From Acinetobacter kanungonis (GTDB lineage: Bacteria > Pseudomonadota > Gammaproteobacteria > Pseudomonadales > Moraxellaceae), in the NCBI RefSeq assembly GCF_009939195.1, contig NZ_JAACKC010000005.1:1-64000 (forward strand): a DNA stretch of 64,000 nt, in the 5' to 3' direction. A program made the translations under genes and the position numbers. Positions 1-9,940 of this stretch are shown in pieces. The notes under the pieces are model-generated. The model did no database searches, was not told where the DNA came from, and saw only the letters and a program-made list of their open reading frames with translations. How positions within the stretch are numbered: position 1 is the stretch's first letter; each line of letters opens with the position of its first letter.

Positions 1-52
1 TGGTGATTTGGGAGAGCACCTCAGTCAGAGATGCTTTACTTTTGTCAATCAT
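1..52 (-). CDS. catI: 3-oxoadipate CoA-transferase subunit A, N-terminus only
   Basis: The first 17 codons read on the minus strand give MIDKSKASLTEVLSQIT, which resembles the start of the Acinetobacter CatI/PcaI alpha subunit as I remember it. An AGGA Shine-Dalgarno lies about 6 nt upstream of the ATG. The enzyme transfers CoA from succinyl-CoA to 3-oxoadipate, late in the beta-ketoadipate pathway. It begins 29 nt after the benE stop, so it should be co-transcribed with the ben/cat genes. Only the first residues are inside the window, so the assignment rests on a short match plus operon context. Confidence 0.7.
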   Translation of the reverse strand, partial: MIDKSKASLTEVLSQIT

Positions 53-81
53 AATATTTCCTGGACCCTATACGGGTCAGA

Positions 82-1302
82 TTAACTTTTACTTGATTGG
101 GTTGAGGATAAAGTAGCGTGCTCAGTAGAGCGTTTGGTTAAAACCAGATGTGCGAATAAACCAATACAGATGCCCCAAAAAACTGAACTGAGTCCTAAAA
201 AATGCATGCCTGATGCTGTGGCGAGAAAGGTAATTAAGGCTGCATCGCGATGAGTTTCATTTTTCATGGCAGCACTGATATTGGTGCCAATTGCACCCAA
301 TAAAGCTAGACCAGCCAAAGCTGCAACCAGTTCTTTCGGCAGTAAACTGAATAACATCACAATACTGCCTGCAAAAAGACCACCTAAAATATAGAAAATG
401 CCGTTGGCAATGCCTGCGATATAACGCTTTTCTTTAAGCTCATGCGCATCTTTACCCATACATAAAGCAGCAGTAATGGATGCCAGTACGATGGTGATGC
501 CACCGACACAGGCGACTGCTAAAGAGGCAATACTGGTGGTGGTAATAATTGGCTTGGCAGGGGTGTCATAACCACTGAGTTTCATAATCGCCATGCCTGG
601 TAAAAACTGTCCTGTCAGGCTGACCAAGATTAGGGGTAACGCTAGATTCAAAGTGGAATTCCATGTCCATTCAGGTTGAATGAAATGTGGAATCGCCAGT
701 GAAAAATCCATAGTGATAGGATTCATCTTTCCTAAGAGTAGACTCAAAGCAACACCAGCAAAAAGCACCCAGACCATGGCATAGCGTGGACTCAAGCGTT
801 TAGCAAATAAAAAAACCGCTAACATGCCAAATACAATCATCGGCATGCTATTGGTCGCTAAAAACAGTCCGAGTCCAAATTGAAACAGGATGCCTGCCAT
901 CATTGCTGCGGCAATATCCTGAGGAATCCACTTTAACAATTTGTCAAAATAACCTGATGCCCCAATGATAAAAATGACCACCGCTGAGCTAATGTAGGCA
1001 GCCACAGCTTCATTCAATGAAATCTGTGGAAATAAAGTCACTAAAAGAGCAGTTCCTGGAGCCGACCAAGCAGTAATCACAGGTACTTTAAACTTGATAG
1101 AAAGAAATATTCCAGCAAGTGCTGCACCAATTGAAATTCCCCAAATCCATGAAGCCATCATCTCGGTGGGGACCTGAGCTTGTTGTGCCGCCTGAAAGAA
1201 GATGATGAGAGGACCTGAATAGGAAATCAGTACCGCTAAGAATCCTGCAACTGTTGCGGAAATGGACCAGTCGCGCTTTAAGGTCTGTAACAGGGCTGTC
1301 AT
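82..1302 (-). CDS. benE: benzoate/H+ symporter, BenE family
   Basis: A 406-residue, very hydrophobic protein with about a dozen predicted membrane segments, opening MTALLQTLKRDWSIS. Length and hydrophobic pattern fit the BenE family of inner-membrane benzoate transporters. It would import benzoate, or help with uptake, for the dioxygenase encoded upstream. The ATG at 1302 has GGAG 8 nt upstream. It lies 53 nt downstream of benD and 29 nt upstream of catI, so it belongs to the same minus-strand operon. The substrate is inferred from family and context. Confidence 0.92.
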   Translation of the reverse strand: MTALLQTLKRDWSISATVAGFLAVLISYSGPLIIFFQAAQQAQVPTEMMASWIWGISIGAALAGIFLSIKFKVPVITAWSAPGTALLVTLFPQISLNEAVAAYISSAVVIFIIGASGYFDKLLKWIPQDIAAAMMAGILFQFGLGLFLATNSMPMIVFGMLAVFLFAKRLSPRYAMVWVLFAGVALSLLLGKMNPITMDFSLAIPHFIQPEWTWNSTLNLALPLILVSLTGQFLPGMAIMKLSGYDTPAKPIITTTSIASLAVACVGGITIVLASITAALCMGKDAHELKEKRYIAGIANGIFYILGGLFAGSIVMLFSLLPKELVAALAGLALLGAIGTNISAAMKNETHRDAALITFLATASGMHFLGLSSVFWGICIGLFAHLVLTKRSTEHATLSSTQSSKS

Positions 1303-1355
1303 TGCATTGCCTCCATGCTGATGTATTCAATGATCCTGCAATTTATAAAATAGGT

Positions 1356-2141
1356 TTAACCCAGATCACCACCGCCAACAGGCACCACGGTACCTGTCAT
1401 ATAAGAAGATTCATCCGATGCAAGGAATAAGATGGCGTTCACCTGCTCTTGAATGGTGCCATAGCGATTGAAGAAACTTCGATCTATGGTTTGATCGACC
1501 ACTTGCTGCATCCAGACTTTTTCATTTTCAGTGAGTGGGGTGCTGTTACGCGGAACTTTTCGAGGTGGTGCTTCAGTGCCGCCTGTCGCAACCGCATTGA
1601 CGCGAATGCCATCCTGCGCATGTTCAAAGGCGAGAGAAGCCGTCAGTGCATTCACACCACCTTTGGAGGCCGAGTACGGCACACGGTTAATGCCACGTGT
1701 TGCAATAGAAGACACATTTACAATGGTCCCTTTCTGATTTTTAATCATTTCAGGTAGAACTGCTCGGCAGCACCAAAGCGTTGGAAATAAAGAACGATTC
1801 ACTTCTTTGATAATTTCCTCTTCAGAAAACTCCTGAAAAGGTTTCATCCAAATGGCACCACCGACATTGTTTATTAATACATCTACACGTCCATAACTCG
1901 CAAGTGCTTTTGCAACCACAGATTCAGCACCTGCATAGGTTTCTAAATCTGCTTGAATGGTGACTGCCTGACCACCTGCGGCTTTAATTTCAATGAGGGT
2001 ATCTTCAACATAGTCAGAGCGATCTGCCAGTACCACTTGCGCACCCTCGGCAGCAACCTGAGTTGCCACGCCACGACCGATGCCTTGTGCAGCACCCGTC
2101 ACGATCACTACTTTGTTTAAAAATCTTTGATTAGACGCCAT
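1356..2141 (-). CDS. benD: benzoate diol (1,6-dihydroxycyclohexa-2,4-diene-1-carboxylate) dehydrogenase
   Basis: A 261-residue classical short-chain dehydrogenase. The NAD-binding TGAAQGIGRG lies near residues 15-25, NNVGG near 90, the catalytic Ser in VSSIATRG, and the Tyr/Lys pair in YSASK near residue 158. BenD oxidises and decarboxylates benzoate cis-diol to catechol with NAD+, which feeds CatA. The start has only a weak purine-rich stretch upstream instead of a clear Shine-Dalgarno. It is separated from benC by an unusual 290-nt structured spacer, whereas other junctions in the operon are much shorter. Confidence 0.93.
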   Translation of the reverse strand: MASNQRFLNKVVIVTGAAQGIGRGVATQVAAEGAQVVLADRSDYVEDTLIEIKAAGGQAVTIQADLETYAGAESVVAKALASYGRVDVLINNVGGAIWMKPFQEFSEEEIIKEVNRSLFPTLWCCRAVLPEMIKNQKGTIVNVSSIATRGINRVPYSASKGGVNALTASLAFEHAQDGIRVNAVATGGTEAPPRKVPRNSTPLTENEKVWMQQVVDQTIDRSFFNRYGTIQEQVNAILFLASDESSYMTGTVVPVGGGDLG

Positions 2142-2431
2142 TTTTGAACTCGCTCATCATCAAATATAAAGATGAATTTCTTAATTTATACAATTTGGCA
2201 TGCCGGCATCCGAACATCTCAATATCCATTACCGGATTAACCATTGGTTTTGCTTACTTTTCCCAAAGGGAAAGTAAGCAAAACCAATGTCATTCGCAAA
2301 ACTCATCAGAAACCGATGATTTGATATTTTTCTCGCAGAAAAAGCTTTTTACCAAGCAGTCCTGCCTCGAACAATTGCGAATGACGTTTTCGCGTATCAT
2401 TTTTTCTATGACTTAAATATTGGGTTATTTA
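2142..2431. other. hairpin-rich spacer between benC and benD
   Basis: This 290-nt gap interrupts the ben operon. It holds a 19-bp perfect inverted repeat (2242-2289), a second pair GTCATTCGCAA / TTGCGAATGAC (2289-2299 and 2375-2385) enclosing smaller hairpins such as TTTTTCT-CGC-AGAAAAA (2327-2343), and the palindrome AAAAAGCTTTTT (2339-2350). A 90-codon plus-strand open frame crosses it, but it is antisense to the operon and contains the palindromes, so I do not call it a gene. It could be a small non-coding insertion or an RNA-processing or attenuation element. Confidence 0.6.
2242..2289. repeat. 19-bp perfect inverted repeat (stem-loop)
   Basis: The arms CATTGGTTTTGCTTACTTT (2242-2260) and its exact reverse complement (2271-2289) flank a 10-nt loop that can extend the stem through CCC/GGG. 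The stem is too long and lacks the terminal T-run expected of an ordinary terminator on the operon strand. It resembles a mobile or dispersed palindromic unit, but the copy number in the genome cannot be judged from this window. Confidence 0.85.
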
Positions 2432-3484
<1,053 letters not shown>

Positions 3485-3524
3485 TCAGTCAACATTCCAT
3501 TTGACTGAAGGGATAACGCTTGAA

Positions 3525-4034
3525 TCAGAGGTGATATATGTCAATCACTTGATTGATATAGTCGTTTTTCAGTACCACGTATTTACTTAAAATCTGTGGC
3601 TGAGCACCTGAAAAATCGATTTCATAACGTGACATGCCGAAATAGCTGTAGTTGGTTTTGTAACGGAAACTTAAGGTATTCCAGTTAAAACGCACGGTCA
3701 CTTTGTCGCCATCACGTGCCATTACTTCAATATTGCAGATGTTGTGGCTGGTACGGGTATCTGGCATGGTTGCCGAAGAACGCTCGGTTTTAATACGGAA
3801 CACACGGTCTTCAAGCCCTTGACGGTCTGGGTAATAAATTAACGAAATTTCAGACTGTGGGTCTTCAGTTAAACGGTCATCATCATCCCACGCTGGCATC
3901 CAAAACGAGGCAGATGGGGCATAACATTTCAACCAGTCATCCCATTGTTCATCATCCAGAAAACGTGCTTCTTGATAGAGGAACTGTGCAATTTGTTCGA
4001 GAGAGGTGCGCTCTAAATTTGTTGTGGCATTCAT
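3525..4034 (-). CDS. benB: benzoate 1,2-dioxygenase small (beta) subunit
   Basis: A 169-residue protein of the ring-hydroxylating dioxygenase beta-subunit family (cystatin/NTF2-like fold), with [18 protein letters not shown] near the N-terminus as in related BenB/XylY proteins. It has no cofactor and supports assembly of the alpha3beta3 oxygenase. Its ATG overlaps the benA stop (ATGA, 4031-4034), a typical sign of translational coupling, and GGAG lies upstream of the start. Confidence 0.94.
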   Translation of the reverse strand: MNATTNLERTSLEQIAQFLYQEARFLDDEQWDDWLKCYAPSASFWMPAWDDDDRLTEDPQSEISLIYYPDRQGLEDRVFRIKTERSSATMPDTRTSHNICNIEVMARDGDKVTVRFNWNTLSFRYKTNYSYFGMSRYEIDFSGAQPQILSKYVVLKNDYINQVIDIYHL

Positions 4035-5416
4035 GCGATCTCTCCTTGTTCATTCACGAGTGCTTTTTCTGAGGCAATGGCATGTTTCATGGTTTCAAGC
4101 CAATATTGATGCTGTGCAAGGTATAAACCTTCATCTTCAGTCTTAATGCCGCTGAGTTTTGGTTTTAAGCCAATTTCATTGGCAGCATCGTCTGGACCTT
4201 GAATCCAGTGTTTCGAGCCGCGGCACATGTCATTCCATTCCAGCTCAATGCCTGCATAACCTGCCTGACAAGCACGGAATTCTTCAAGATCGTCTGGTGT
4301 TGCCATGCCTGAAGCATTAAAGAAATCTTCATATTGGCGAATACGACGGGTACGTGCTTCAGGTGCTTCGCCTTTCGGTGCGATACAGTAAATCGTGACT
4401 TCAGTTTTATTGACAGCCAATGGACGTAAAACACGGATTTGTGAACCGAATTGATCCATCAAATATACATTTGGATATAAGCAAAGATTACGTGAGCGCT
4501 CGATCATCCATTTCGACATCGGCGCACCGAATTTTTCAGTATATTCTTCTGCTTTAGGGAAGTTCGGACGGTCTTCTGGGTTTGCCCATTGCGTCCAAAG
4601 CAACATATGACCATTGTCAAAGCCGTATGAACCACCACCTTGTTTGCCCCATGAGCCTGCGCTCATGGCACGAATGTTGTCACCTGCTTCTTTCTCTTTA
4701 CGTTGCTGTGTTGTCGCAGCATAGTTCCAGTGCACTGCAGAGACATGGTAACCATCGGCACCATTTTCAGCAGTCAGTTTCCAGTTGCCTTCGTAAGTGT
4801 AGGTTGATGCACCACGTAAAACTTCCAGACCTTGTTCAGACTGATCCACAATCATGTCGATGATTTTGGTGGTTTCACCTAAAAACTCTTCCAGTGAAGG
4901 GACATCAGGATTTAAGCTGCCAAACAAGAAGCCTTTGTAGTTTTCAAAGCGTGCGACTTTTTTCAGGTCATGCGAACCTTCTTGGTTGAAGCAATCTGAA
5001 TAGCCTGCATCGCTTGGATCTTTTACTTTCAGCAATTTGCCTGAGTTATTAAACGTCCAGCCGTGGAATGGGCAAGTGTACGTTGCCTTGTTACCACGTT
5101 TATGACGGCAAAGCTGTGCACCACGATGTGAACAGGCATTGATCATTGCATTCAATTCGCCATTACGGTTACGCGCGATGATGATCGGCTGGCGTCCCAT
5201 ATAAGTGGTGTAGAAATCATTGTTATTTGGAATTTGGCTTTCATGTGCCAAATACACCCAGTTGCCTTCAAAGATGTATTTCATTTCAAGGTCAAACAGG
5301 GCTTGATCAGTAAAGACTGAACGATGCAGTTTAAATTCACCCGTTTCAAAGTCATCGACAAGCAATTCATCAATACGGTCAAGATGGCTGGTGTTAATTA
5401 CAGGAATACGAGGCAT
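4031..5416 (-). CDS. benA: benzoate 1,2-dioxygenase large (alpha) subunit
   Basis: From the [10 protein letters not shown] start the protein is 461 residues, which is the length I recall for A. baylyi BenA. The Rieske ligands are C95, H97, C115 and H118 (CSHRG, CPFHGW). The mononuclear iron site is in [10 protein letters not shown], with D221, H224 and H229. It hydroxylates benzoate to the cis-diol carboxylate. GGAG lies 7 nt before this ATG. A second in-frame ATG at 5479 has an even better AGGAG and would add 21 residues, but it sits in a stable hairpin. I favour 5416 by family length; the longer form remains possible. Confidence 0.93.
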   Translation of the reverse strand: MPRIPVINTSHLDRIDELLVDDFETGEFKLHRSVFTDQALFDLEMKYIFEGNWVYLAHESQIPNNNDFYTTYMGRQPIIIARNRNGELNAMINACSHRGAQLCRHKRGNKATYTCPFHGWTFNNSGKLLKVKDPSDAGYSDCFNQEGSHDLKKVARFENYKGFLFGSLNPDVPSLEEFLGETTKIIDMIVDQSEQGLEVLRGASTYTYEGNWKLTAENGADGYHVSAVHWNYAATTQQRKEKEAGDNIRAMSAGSWGKQGGGSYGFDNGHMLLWTQWANPEDRPNFPKAEEYTEKFGAPMSKWMIERSRNLCLYPNVYLMDQFGSQIRVLRPLAVNKTEVTIYCIAPKGEAPEARTRRIRQYEDFFNASGMATPDDLEEFRACQAGYAGIELEWNDMCRGSKHWIQGPDDAANEIGLKPKLSGIKTEDEGLYLAQHQYWLETMKHAIASEKALVNEQGEIA

Positions 5417-5451
5417 GTCCGTTCTCCGAGGTTCCAAATGTGGGGAACTCT

Positions 5452-5484
5452 CCGAAATGACATATTCTTCAAATGTCATTTCGG
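5452..5484 (-). promoter_or_regulatory. 12-bp inverted repeat over the upstream benA start
   Basis: CCGAAATGACAT (5452-5463) and its perfect reverse complement (5473-5484) are separated by 9 nt. In the minus-strand mRNA the stem contains the upstream in-frame AUG at 5479, while its AGGAG lies just 5' of the stem. It lies in the catA-benA junction. There is no T-run, so a translational control or mRNA-processing role is more likely than termination. That role is inferred. Confidence 0.6.
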
Positions 5485-5499
5485 CTCCTAAAATGTGGG

Positions 5500-6420
5500 T
5501 TAAGCGCTAGCGCGACGACGGTCAACTTCGGTTGAAGGCGCACCTTGCTGATCTTTAACAAGTTCAATATTGAAAGTGATGTGTTTGAATGGGTGATTCA
5601 GACCACGACGAGCAATTTCAGCTTCGTCCGTAACATCAACCGCAGTTGCGACCAAACCATCACGGGTTGCAAAGGCAAAGTCATCCCAAAGGTATTTGTC
5701 ACCTTCAATGTTGAATTGAGTGGTTAGCTTGCGATAACCAGGAGCAGAGACAAAGTAATGTACATGTGAAGGGCGGTTGCCATGGCGTCCAAGCTTATTT
5801 AATACCGCTTGAGTCGTGCCGTCTGGTGGGCAACCGTAGCCTACAGGCATCGTAGTTTGAGCCACATAATGACCATCAGTATCCGTCAAAATACTGCGGC
5901 GTAAGTTAAACTCAGATTGTGATTTGTCGAAGAATGAGTAGTTGCCCAAGCTGTTGGCATGCCACACTTCAACTTTGGCACCTTCAATAATGTTGCCATC
6001 GGTATCTGTTACTGTGCCTTCAATGAACAAGGTTGGAATTTTGTCAGTTTCAGAACCATCATCCATACGGGCAAAACCTGTAGATTCAGGTGCACCAGCA
6101 ACATACAGTGGACCTTCAATGGTGCGCGGTGTGCCACCAGTAATGCCTGCTTTGGCATCGGCTTCATCTGCACGTAGGTCTAAATAATGTTCTAAGCCTA
6201 AACCTGCTGCCAGCAAACCTAATTCGTTGGCTTGACCTGCATCGGTAAAATATTCCAGACCTTTCCAGAGTTCAGACTGGCTGATGTCGAGGTCTTCAAT
6301 CGCTTGGAACAGATCGCCCACTAAGCGCACAACAATTTGTTGTACACGTGCATCGACAGGACCAGTTGCTGTGTCGACGTTCATTTCTTTTACGAGGGCA
6401 TCAATTTGTTGACGGTTCAT
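5500..6420 (-). CDS. catA: catechol 1,2-dioxygenase
   Basis: A 306-residue intradiol dioxygenase, slightly shorter than the usual 305-311. After an N-terminal helical domain come the Fe(III) ligand tyrosine region [10 protein letters not shown], a Tyr in VGYGCPPDG, and the two His ligands in [18 protein letters not shown]. It cleaves catechol to cis,cis-muconate. It lies between catC and benA in the minus-strand operon, 134 nt after catC, so BenD product and CatB substrate are handled by adjacent genes. Confidence 0.95.
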   Translation of the reverse strand: MNRQQIDALVKEMNVDTATGPVDARVQQIVVRLVGDLFQAIEDLDISQSELWKGLEYFTDAGQANELGLLAAGLGLEHYLDLRADEADAKAGITGGTPRTIEGPLYVAGAPESTGFARMDDGSETDKIPTLFIEGTVTDTDGNIIEGAKVEVWHANSLGNYSFFDKSQSEFNLRRSILTDTDGHYVAQTTMPVGYGCPPDGTTQAVLNKLGRHGNRPSHVHYFVSAPGYRKLTTQFNIEGDKYLWDDFAFATRDGLVATAVDVTDEAEIARRGLNHPFKHITFNIELVKDQQGAPSTEVDRRRASA

Positions 6421-6554
6421 ACTATAGCTCCTTGAGTATGCTTTGAGTGGCTAGCGCATGCTTGATTACTTCAATACACTTGGCGGGCCACATTCCTTGT
6501 GAATACAGATTATGTTTACAACTTAGGAAGCGGACTTCCCATTATCCTTTTTAC

Positions 6555-6845
6555 TTAACGGTCATCCTCACGAATAGAAGAGGGATGTCGGTTCAGTGGC
6601 ATCACTTCAATATTCATGTAGGGATAAAGCGGTAAACCTTGCAGCAGGTTGTGCAGCTCTTCATTGCTTTCGACATCAAAAATACTGATGTTGGAGTATT
6701 GACCTGTAATCCGCCAAATGTGGCGCCATTTGCCTTGCTGTTGCAGTTCTTGCGAATACGCTTTTTCAACCGCTTTAATCTTATTGGCCTGTTCGGCTGG
6801 CATATCCAGCGGCAGGTTTACATCCATTCGTACGTGATAAAGCAT
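6555..6845 (-). CDS. catC: muconolactone delta-isomerase
   Basis: A 96-residue protein starting MLYHVRMDVNLP, the standard start of the muconolactone isomerase family, with the conserved WRITGQYSNISIFDV block in the middle. It converts muconolactone to 3-oxoadipate enol-lactone as a decameric cytosolic enzyme. The ATG at 6845 has AAGGA 7 nt upstream. A longer frame starting with TTG at 6860 is open, but it lacks a ribosome site and family support. It follows catB by 15 nt. Confidence 0.95.
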   Translation of the reverse strand: MLYHVRMDVNLPLDMPAEQANKIKAVEKAYSQELQQQGKWRHIWRITGQYSNISIFDVESNEELHNLLQGLPLYPYMNIEVMPLNRHPSSIREDDR

Positions 6846-6860
6846 GTCGAATTCCTTCAA

Positions 6861-7970
6861 TTACTGGCGACGCATACCGTCAATTTTGTCTTCATCAATT
6901 TCAATACCCAGCCCGGCTGTGGTCGGTAACATCAACTCGAAATTTTGATATTGAAGCGGCTTTTTCAAGATTTCTTCAGTGAGCAACAGCGGGCCGAACA
7001 GCTCGGTGCCGTACGCTAAATTGTGAAAGGTCGAAAAAACCTGTGCCGATGCCATGGTGCCAATCGGGCCTTCAAGCATAGTGCCGCCATACAGATCAAT
7101 TCCTGCCAGCTTGGCAATTTTTCCGACTTCGCTGGCTTCAACCAAACCGCCTGACTGCGCGATTTTCACGGCAAAGACCGAAGCCCCATTGCGTTTCGCC
7201 AAGCGATAAGCACTGTCTGGACCCATCAGCGATTCATCAGCCATGATGGCAATATCAAAACGGCGGGTAAGACGTTGCATGGCATCAATGTTGTCGATAG
7301 CACACGGTTGTTCAATCAGATCCACACCACCATCTTGCAACTGTTGAATGCCTTTAACTGCTTCTAGTTCTGACCAAGCGCGGTTCACATCAACGCGAAT
7401 GGAAACCTCTGAGCCTAAGGCTTGTTTGATAGCTAACACATGTTCCACATCTTCTTCGACGCGACGCGAACCAATTTTGAGTTTGAACGTATTGTGGCGT
7501 TTACTGGCAATCATCTGCTGTGCTTCAGCAATGTCTTTATCGGTATTGCCAGAAGCCAAGACCCAAAGAACGGGGACACTATGTCTTAAACGACCACCAA
7601 GCACTTCACTGATGGGTAAGCCTAAACGTTGCGCTTGAATATCAAATAGTGCAGTTTGAATCGCGTTTTTCGCGAAGCGATTGCCATTGATATTGCGCTT
7701 AATTGTTTGTATGGTTTGTGCCACATTCAAACCTGACAATGATTTGAGTAGTGGGGCAAAATAGGTTTCGATATTAGTTTTGACGCTCTCAGGACTTTCT
7801 TCGCCATAGCCTAAGCCGCCAATCGTGGTTGCTTCGCCCCAGCCAGTAAAGCCATCTTCCGTAGTGACTTTAACCAGAACCAAGGTCTGTGTTTGCATCG
7901 TTGCTACCGCCATTTTGTGTGGGCGGATCGTTGGTATTTCTACAAGCAACGTTTCAATCGATTTATACAT
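6861..7970 (-). CDS. catB: muconate cycloisomerase
   Basis: A 369-residue enolase-superfamily enzyme of the muconate-lactonizing subgroup. The KxK motif is in TFKLKIGS near residue 167. Metal ligands appear in RVDVNRAW (Asp), LIEQP (Glu) and MADES (Asp), with the general-base lysine in VFAVKIAQSGG. It converts cis,cis-muconate to muconolactone with Mn2+. It is the first gene of the ben/cat operon, with the LysR regulator divergent across a 115-bp promoter region holding BenM/CatM-type sites. Confidence 0.96.
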   Translation of the reverse strand: MYKSIETLLVEIPTIRPHKMAVATMQTQTLVLVKVTTEDGFTGWGEATTIGGLGYGEESPESVKTNIETYFAPLLKSLSGLNVAQTIQTIKRNINGNRFAKNAIQTALFDIQAQRLGLPISEVLGGRLRHSVPVLWVLASGNTDKDIAEAQQMIASKRHNTFKLKIGSRRVEEDVEHVLAIKQALGSEVSIRVDVNRAWSELEAVKGIQQLQDGGVDLIEQPCAIDNIDAMQRLTRRFDIAIMADESLMGPDSAYRLAKRNGASVFAVKIAQSGGLVEASEVGKIAKLAGIDLYGGTMLEGPIGTMASAQVFSTFHNLAYGTELFGPLLLTEEILKKPLQYQNFELMLPTTAGLGIEIDEDKIDGMRRQ

Positions 7971-8010
7971 CTTTCGGCTTCGCTATCTTGATTTGTCTAA
8001 TTCATGTGGT

Positions 8011-8025
8011 ATACCTTAAAAGAAT
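8011..8025 (-). promoter_or_regulatory. BenM/CatM-type operator upstream of catB
   Basis: On the minus strand this reads ATTC-N7-GTAT. BenM/CatM recognise ATAC-N7-GTAT and use variants, including ATTC-N7-GTAT, at ben and cat promoters. It is 40 bp upstream of the catB start. The match is by eye and binding is inferred. Confidence 0.55.
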
Positions 8026-8062
8026 GAACTAATCCTGTCGAAGATCATTTTGGCATTTTATT

Positions 8063-8077
8063 ATATTTAAAAGGTAT
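8063..8077 (+). promoter_or_regulatory. second BenM/CatM-type operator
   Basis: ATAT-N7-GTAT, one base away from the ATAC-N7-GTAT consensus, lies 8 bp before the LysR start codon. Its position would suit autorepression of the regulator together with cooperative activation of catB. Inferred from the sequence pattern only. Confidence 0.45.
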
Positions 8078-8085
8078 GAAGTCTT

Positions 8086-9000
8086 ATGGAACTTAGACAC
8101 CTACGCTATTTTGTAGCGGTTGTAGAGGAACAAAGCTTTACCAAGGCGGCAGAAAAACTTTTTATTGCTCAACCGCCTTTAAGTCGGCAGATTCAAAACC
8201 TTGAAGGCGAGCTCGGAATTCAATTGTTTGAGCGCGGTAGTCGACCTTTACAGACCACGCCAGCAGGTCAATTTTTCTATCAACATGCGGTTAAACTTTT
8301 GTCTAATGCCGAAGAAATCAAGTCGATGACCAAGCGGGTGGGCATGGTAGAACGGACGGTGACCATGGGTTTTGTCGGGTCTTTGCTATATGGATTATTG
8401 CCGCGAATTGTGTACTTGTTTCGTCAGCAACAGCCGCAGCTTAAAATTGAATTGATTGAAATGAGTACCAAAGACCAGATTCAGGCACTGAAAGAAGGGC
8501 GTATTGATGTCGGTTTTGGACGATTACGCATTTCAGACCCCGCAATTCGCCGCGTACTGTTGCGTGAAGAGCCGTTGATGGTGGCAGCACATAGCAGTCA
8601 TCCCTTGGCATCGCAAAAACAAGGCATATACCTTGCTGATCTGGTGGAAGAGAATTTGTTTCTCTATCCTAGCCACCCAAAACCGAATTTCTCGACACAG
8701 GTTCGCGGCTTATTTTCTGAATATGGTTTAGAGCCTAGAAGCTTGCGTGAAGTGCGGGAAATCCAGTTGGCACTGGGCTTAGTTGCCGCGGGTGAGGGAA
8801 TCTGTATTGTGCCTGAAAGTGCGTGTAGCATTCAGTTTCCGCACTTGAACTATATTCCAGTATTGGATGATGCCGCAGTCAGCCCGATCTTTCTTGCCAT
8901 CCGAAGTATGGATGAAAGTGAAGATATTCGCTCCTTGTTTGACTGTATTTATCAGGTCTATGACCTTGAAGCGATTAAATATGATCGGGCAGTGCTTTAA
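8086..9000 (+). CDS. catM: LysR-type regulator of benzoate/catechol degradation (BenM/CatM family)
   Basis: A 304-residue LysR protein with an N-terminal winged HTH (MELRHLRYFVAVVEEQSFTK, then AAEKLFIAQPPLSRQIQNLE). Its effector domain includes FVGSLLYGLLPRI and SPKPNFST-like motifs typical of BenM/CatM, which bind cis,cis-muconate (BenM also binds benzoate). It is divergent from catB. Only one such regulator is present beside the joined ben and cat genes, so it may serve the role of both BenM and CatM. The name is a choice by position; benM would be equally defensible. Confidence 0.88.
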   Translation: MELRHLRYFVAVVEEQSFTKAAEKLFIAQPPLSRQIQNLEGELGIQLFERGSRPLQTTPAGQFFYQHAVKLLSNAEEIKSMTKRVGMVERTVTMGFVGSLLYGLLPRIVYLFRQQQPQLKIELIEMSTKDQIQALKEGRIDVGFGRLRISDPAIRRVLLREEPLMVAAHSSHPLASQKQGIYLADLVEENLFLYPSHPKPNFSTQVRGLFSEYGLEPRSLREVREIQLALGLVAAGEGICIVPESACSIQFPHLNYIPVLDDAAVSPIFLAIRSMDESEDIRSLFDCIYQVYDLEAIKYDRAVL

Positions 9001-9019
9001 TACCCTGAGGGTCTGGTTT

Positions 9020-9928
9020 TTAATGGTAACTGGAAAGAAAGCGGGAGATTTCTCGCTTAAATTTGAAGGGTTCATTAATCAAAATGGCATGACCTGAACG
9101 CTCAAAAACCACTTGTTTGGCATTTTTGACGCTGTTGGCAATAATTTTTTGCCCTTGAGATGGGTACAGCGTCGACTTTTCACCAATAAAAAACGTGGTT
9201 GGACAGTTCAGTTCTGCAATCGCTTCACGATAATCTTCATCATGATACAAGTAGTTGTTGATATACCATGCCAGATAGTCCAGTCGATGTAAGGGCAACA
9301 AGTGCTTTTGTAATTTGTCGTATTTTAAAGCCGTGTTCCAAAGTACAGGGCTAAAAGTATGATTGTTCTGTAATAGAATGAATTTACTCCAAATCTTAAT
9401 AAATTCCTGACGCGATGCAGGTTCTAAATCTTCAAGTTTTTGGACAGGTGGTAAGGCTGAAAAGAACAAGGAAATTTCAGCCAAAAGCTTTTTAAAGTCC
9501 AGATGCTGCTGACTTAGCAGCCCATAAGGCCATTGCGAATCTACGCCAATTTTAGGGGCTTGGTCGATATGTAAATAACGATTGAGGTACTGTTTCAAAT
9601 TGCCATACTTCATACCATGCATGGCCGTGGTCGCGCCCATGGAAAAGGCAATCACTGCGAATTCTGGATACTTTAATTGTTGGATTAAAGCCTCTAAATC
9701 ACGCCAATGACTGGAAATGGCATCTATTTCAGGTATGCGGCAGTGCTTTGAACGACCAAAACCACGCCAGTCAGGAATAATAAACTTATAATGTTTACTG
9801 TTCTGAATTAAAAAAGGCATCCATTGCCAACTTTGCATGCCTAAACCCGATAACACCAATACAGGTTTACCCTGACCAAATTCACGAACATACAATTGTT
9901 CCTGATCAGGCATGCGGTAGTAAGGCAT
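9020..9928 (-). CDS. alpha/beta hydrolase
   Basis: A 302-residue alpha/beta-hydrolase fold protein. The nucleophile elbow is AFSMGATTAMHG near residues 93-104, with Ala in the first position of the usual GxSxG. The oxyanion region is VLSGLGMQSWQW and the catalytic His is in SGHAILINEP near the C-terminus. The substrate is not identifiable. It starts 12 nt downstream of the padR stop and is probably co-transcribed with it. It converges on catM with a 19-nt gap. Confidence 0.85.
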   Translation of the reverse strand: MPYYRMPDQEQLYVREFGQGKPVLVLSGLGMQSWQWMPFLIQNSKHYKFIIPDWRGFGRSKHCRIPEIDAISSHWRDLEALIQQLKYPEFAVIAFSMGATTAMHGMKYGNLKQYLNRYLHIDQAPKIGVDSQWPYGLLSQQHLDFKKLLAEISLFFSALPPVQKLEDLEPASRQEFIKIWSKFILLQNNHTFSPVLWNTALKYDKLQKHLLPLHRLDYLAWYINNYLYHDEDYREAIAELNCPTTFFIGEKSTLYPSQGQKIIANSVKNAKQVVFERSGHAILINEPFKFKREISRFLSSYH

Positions 9929-9940
9929 ATTTATTTTCTC

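Noticed and set aside
2144..2416. 90-codon plus-strand open frame between benD and benC
   Set aside because: It is antisense to the operon, spans the inverted repeats and has no family features or ribosome site.
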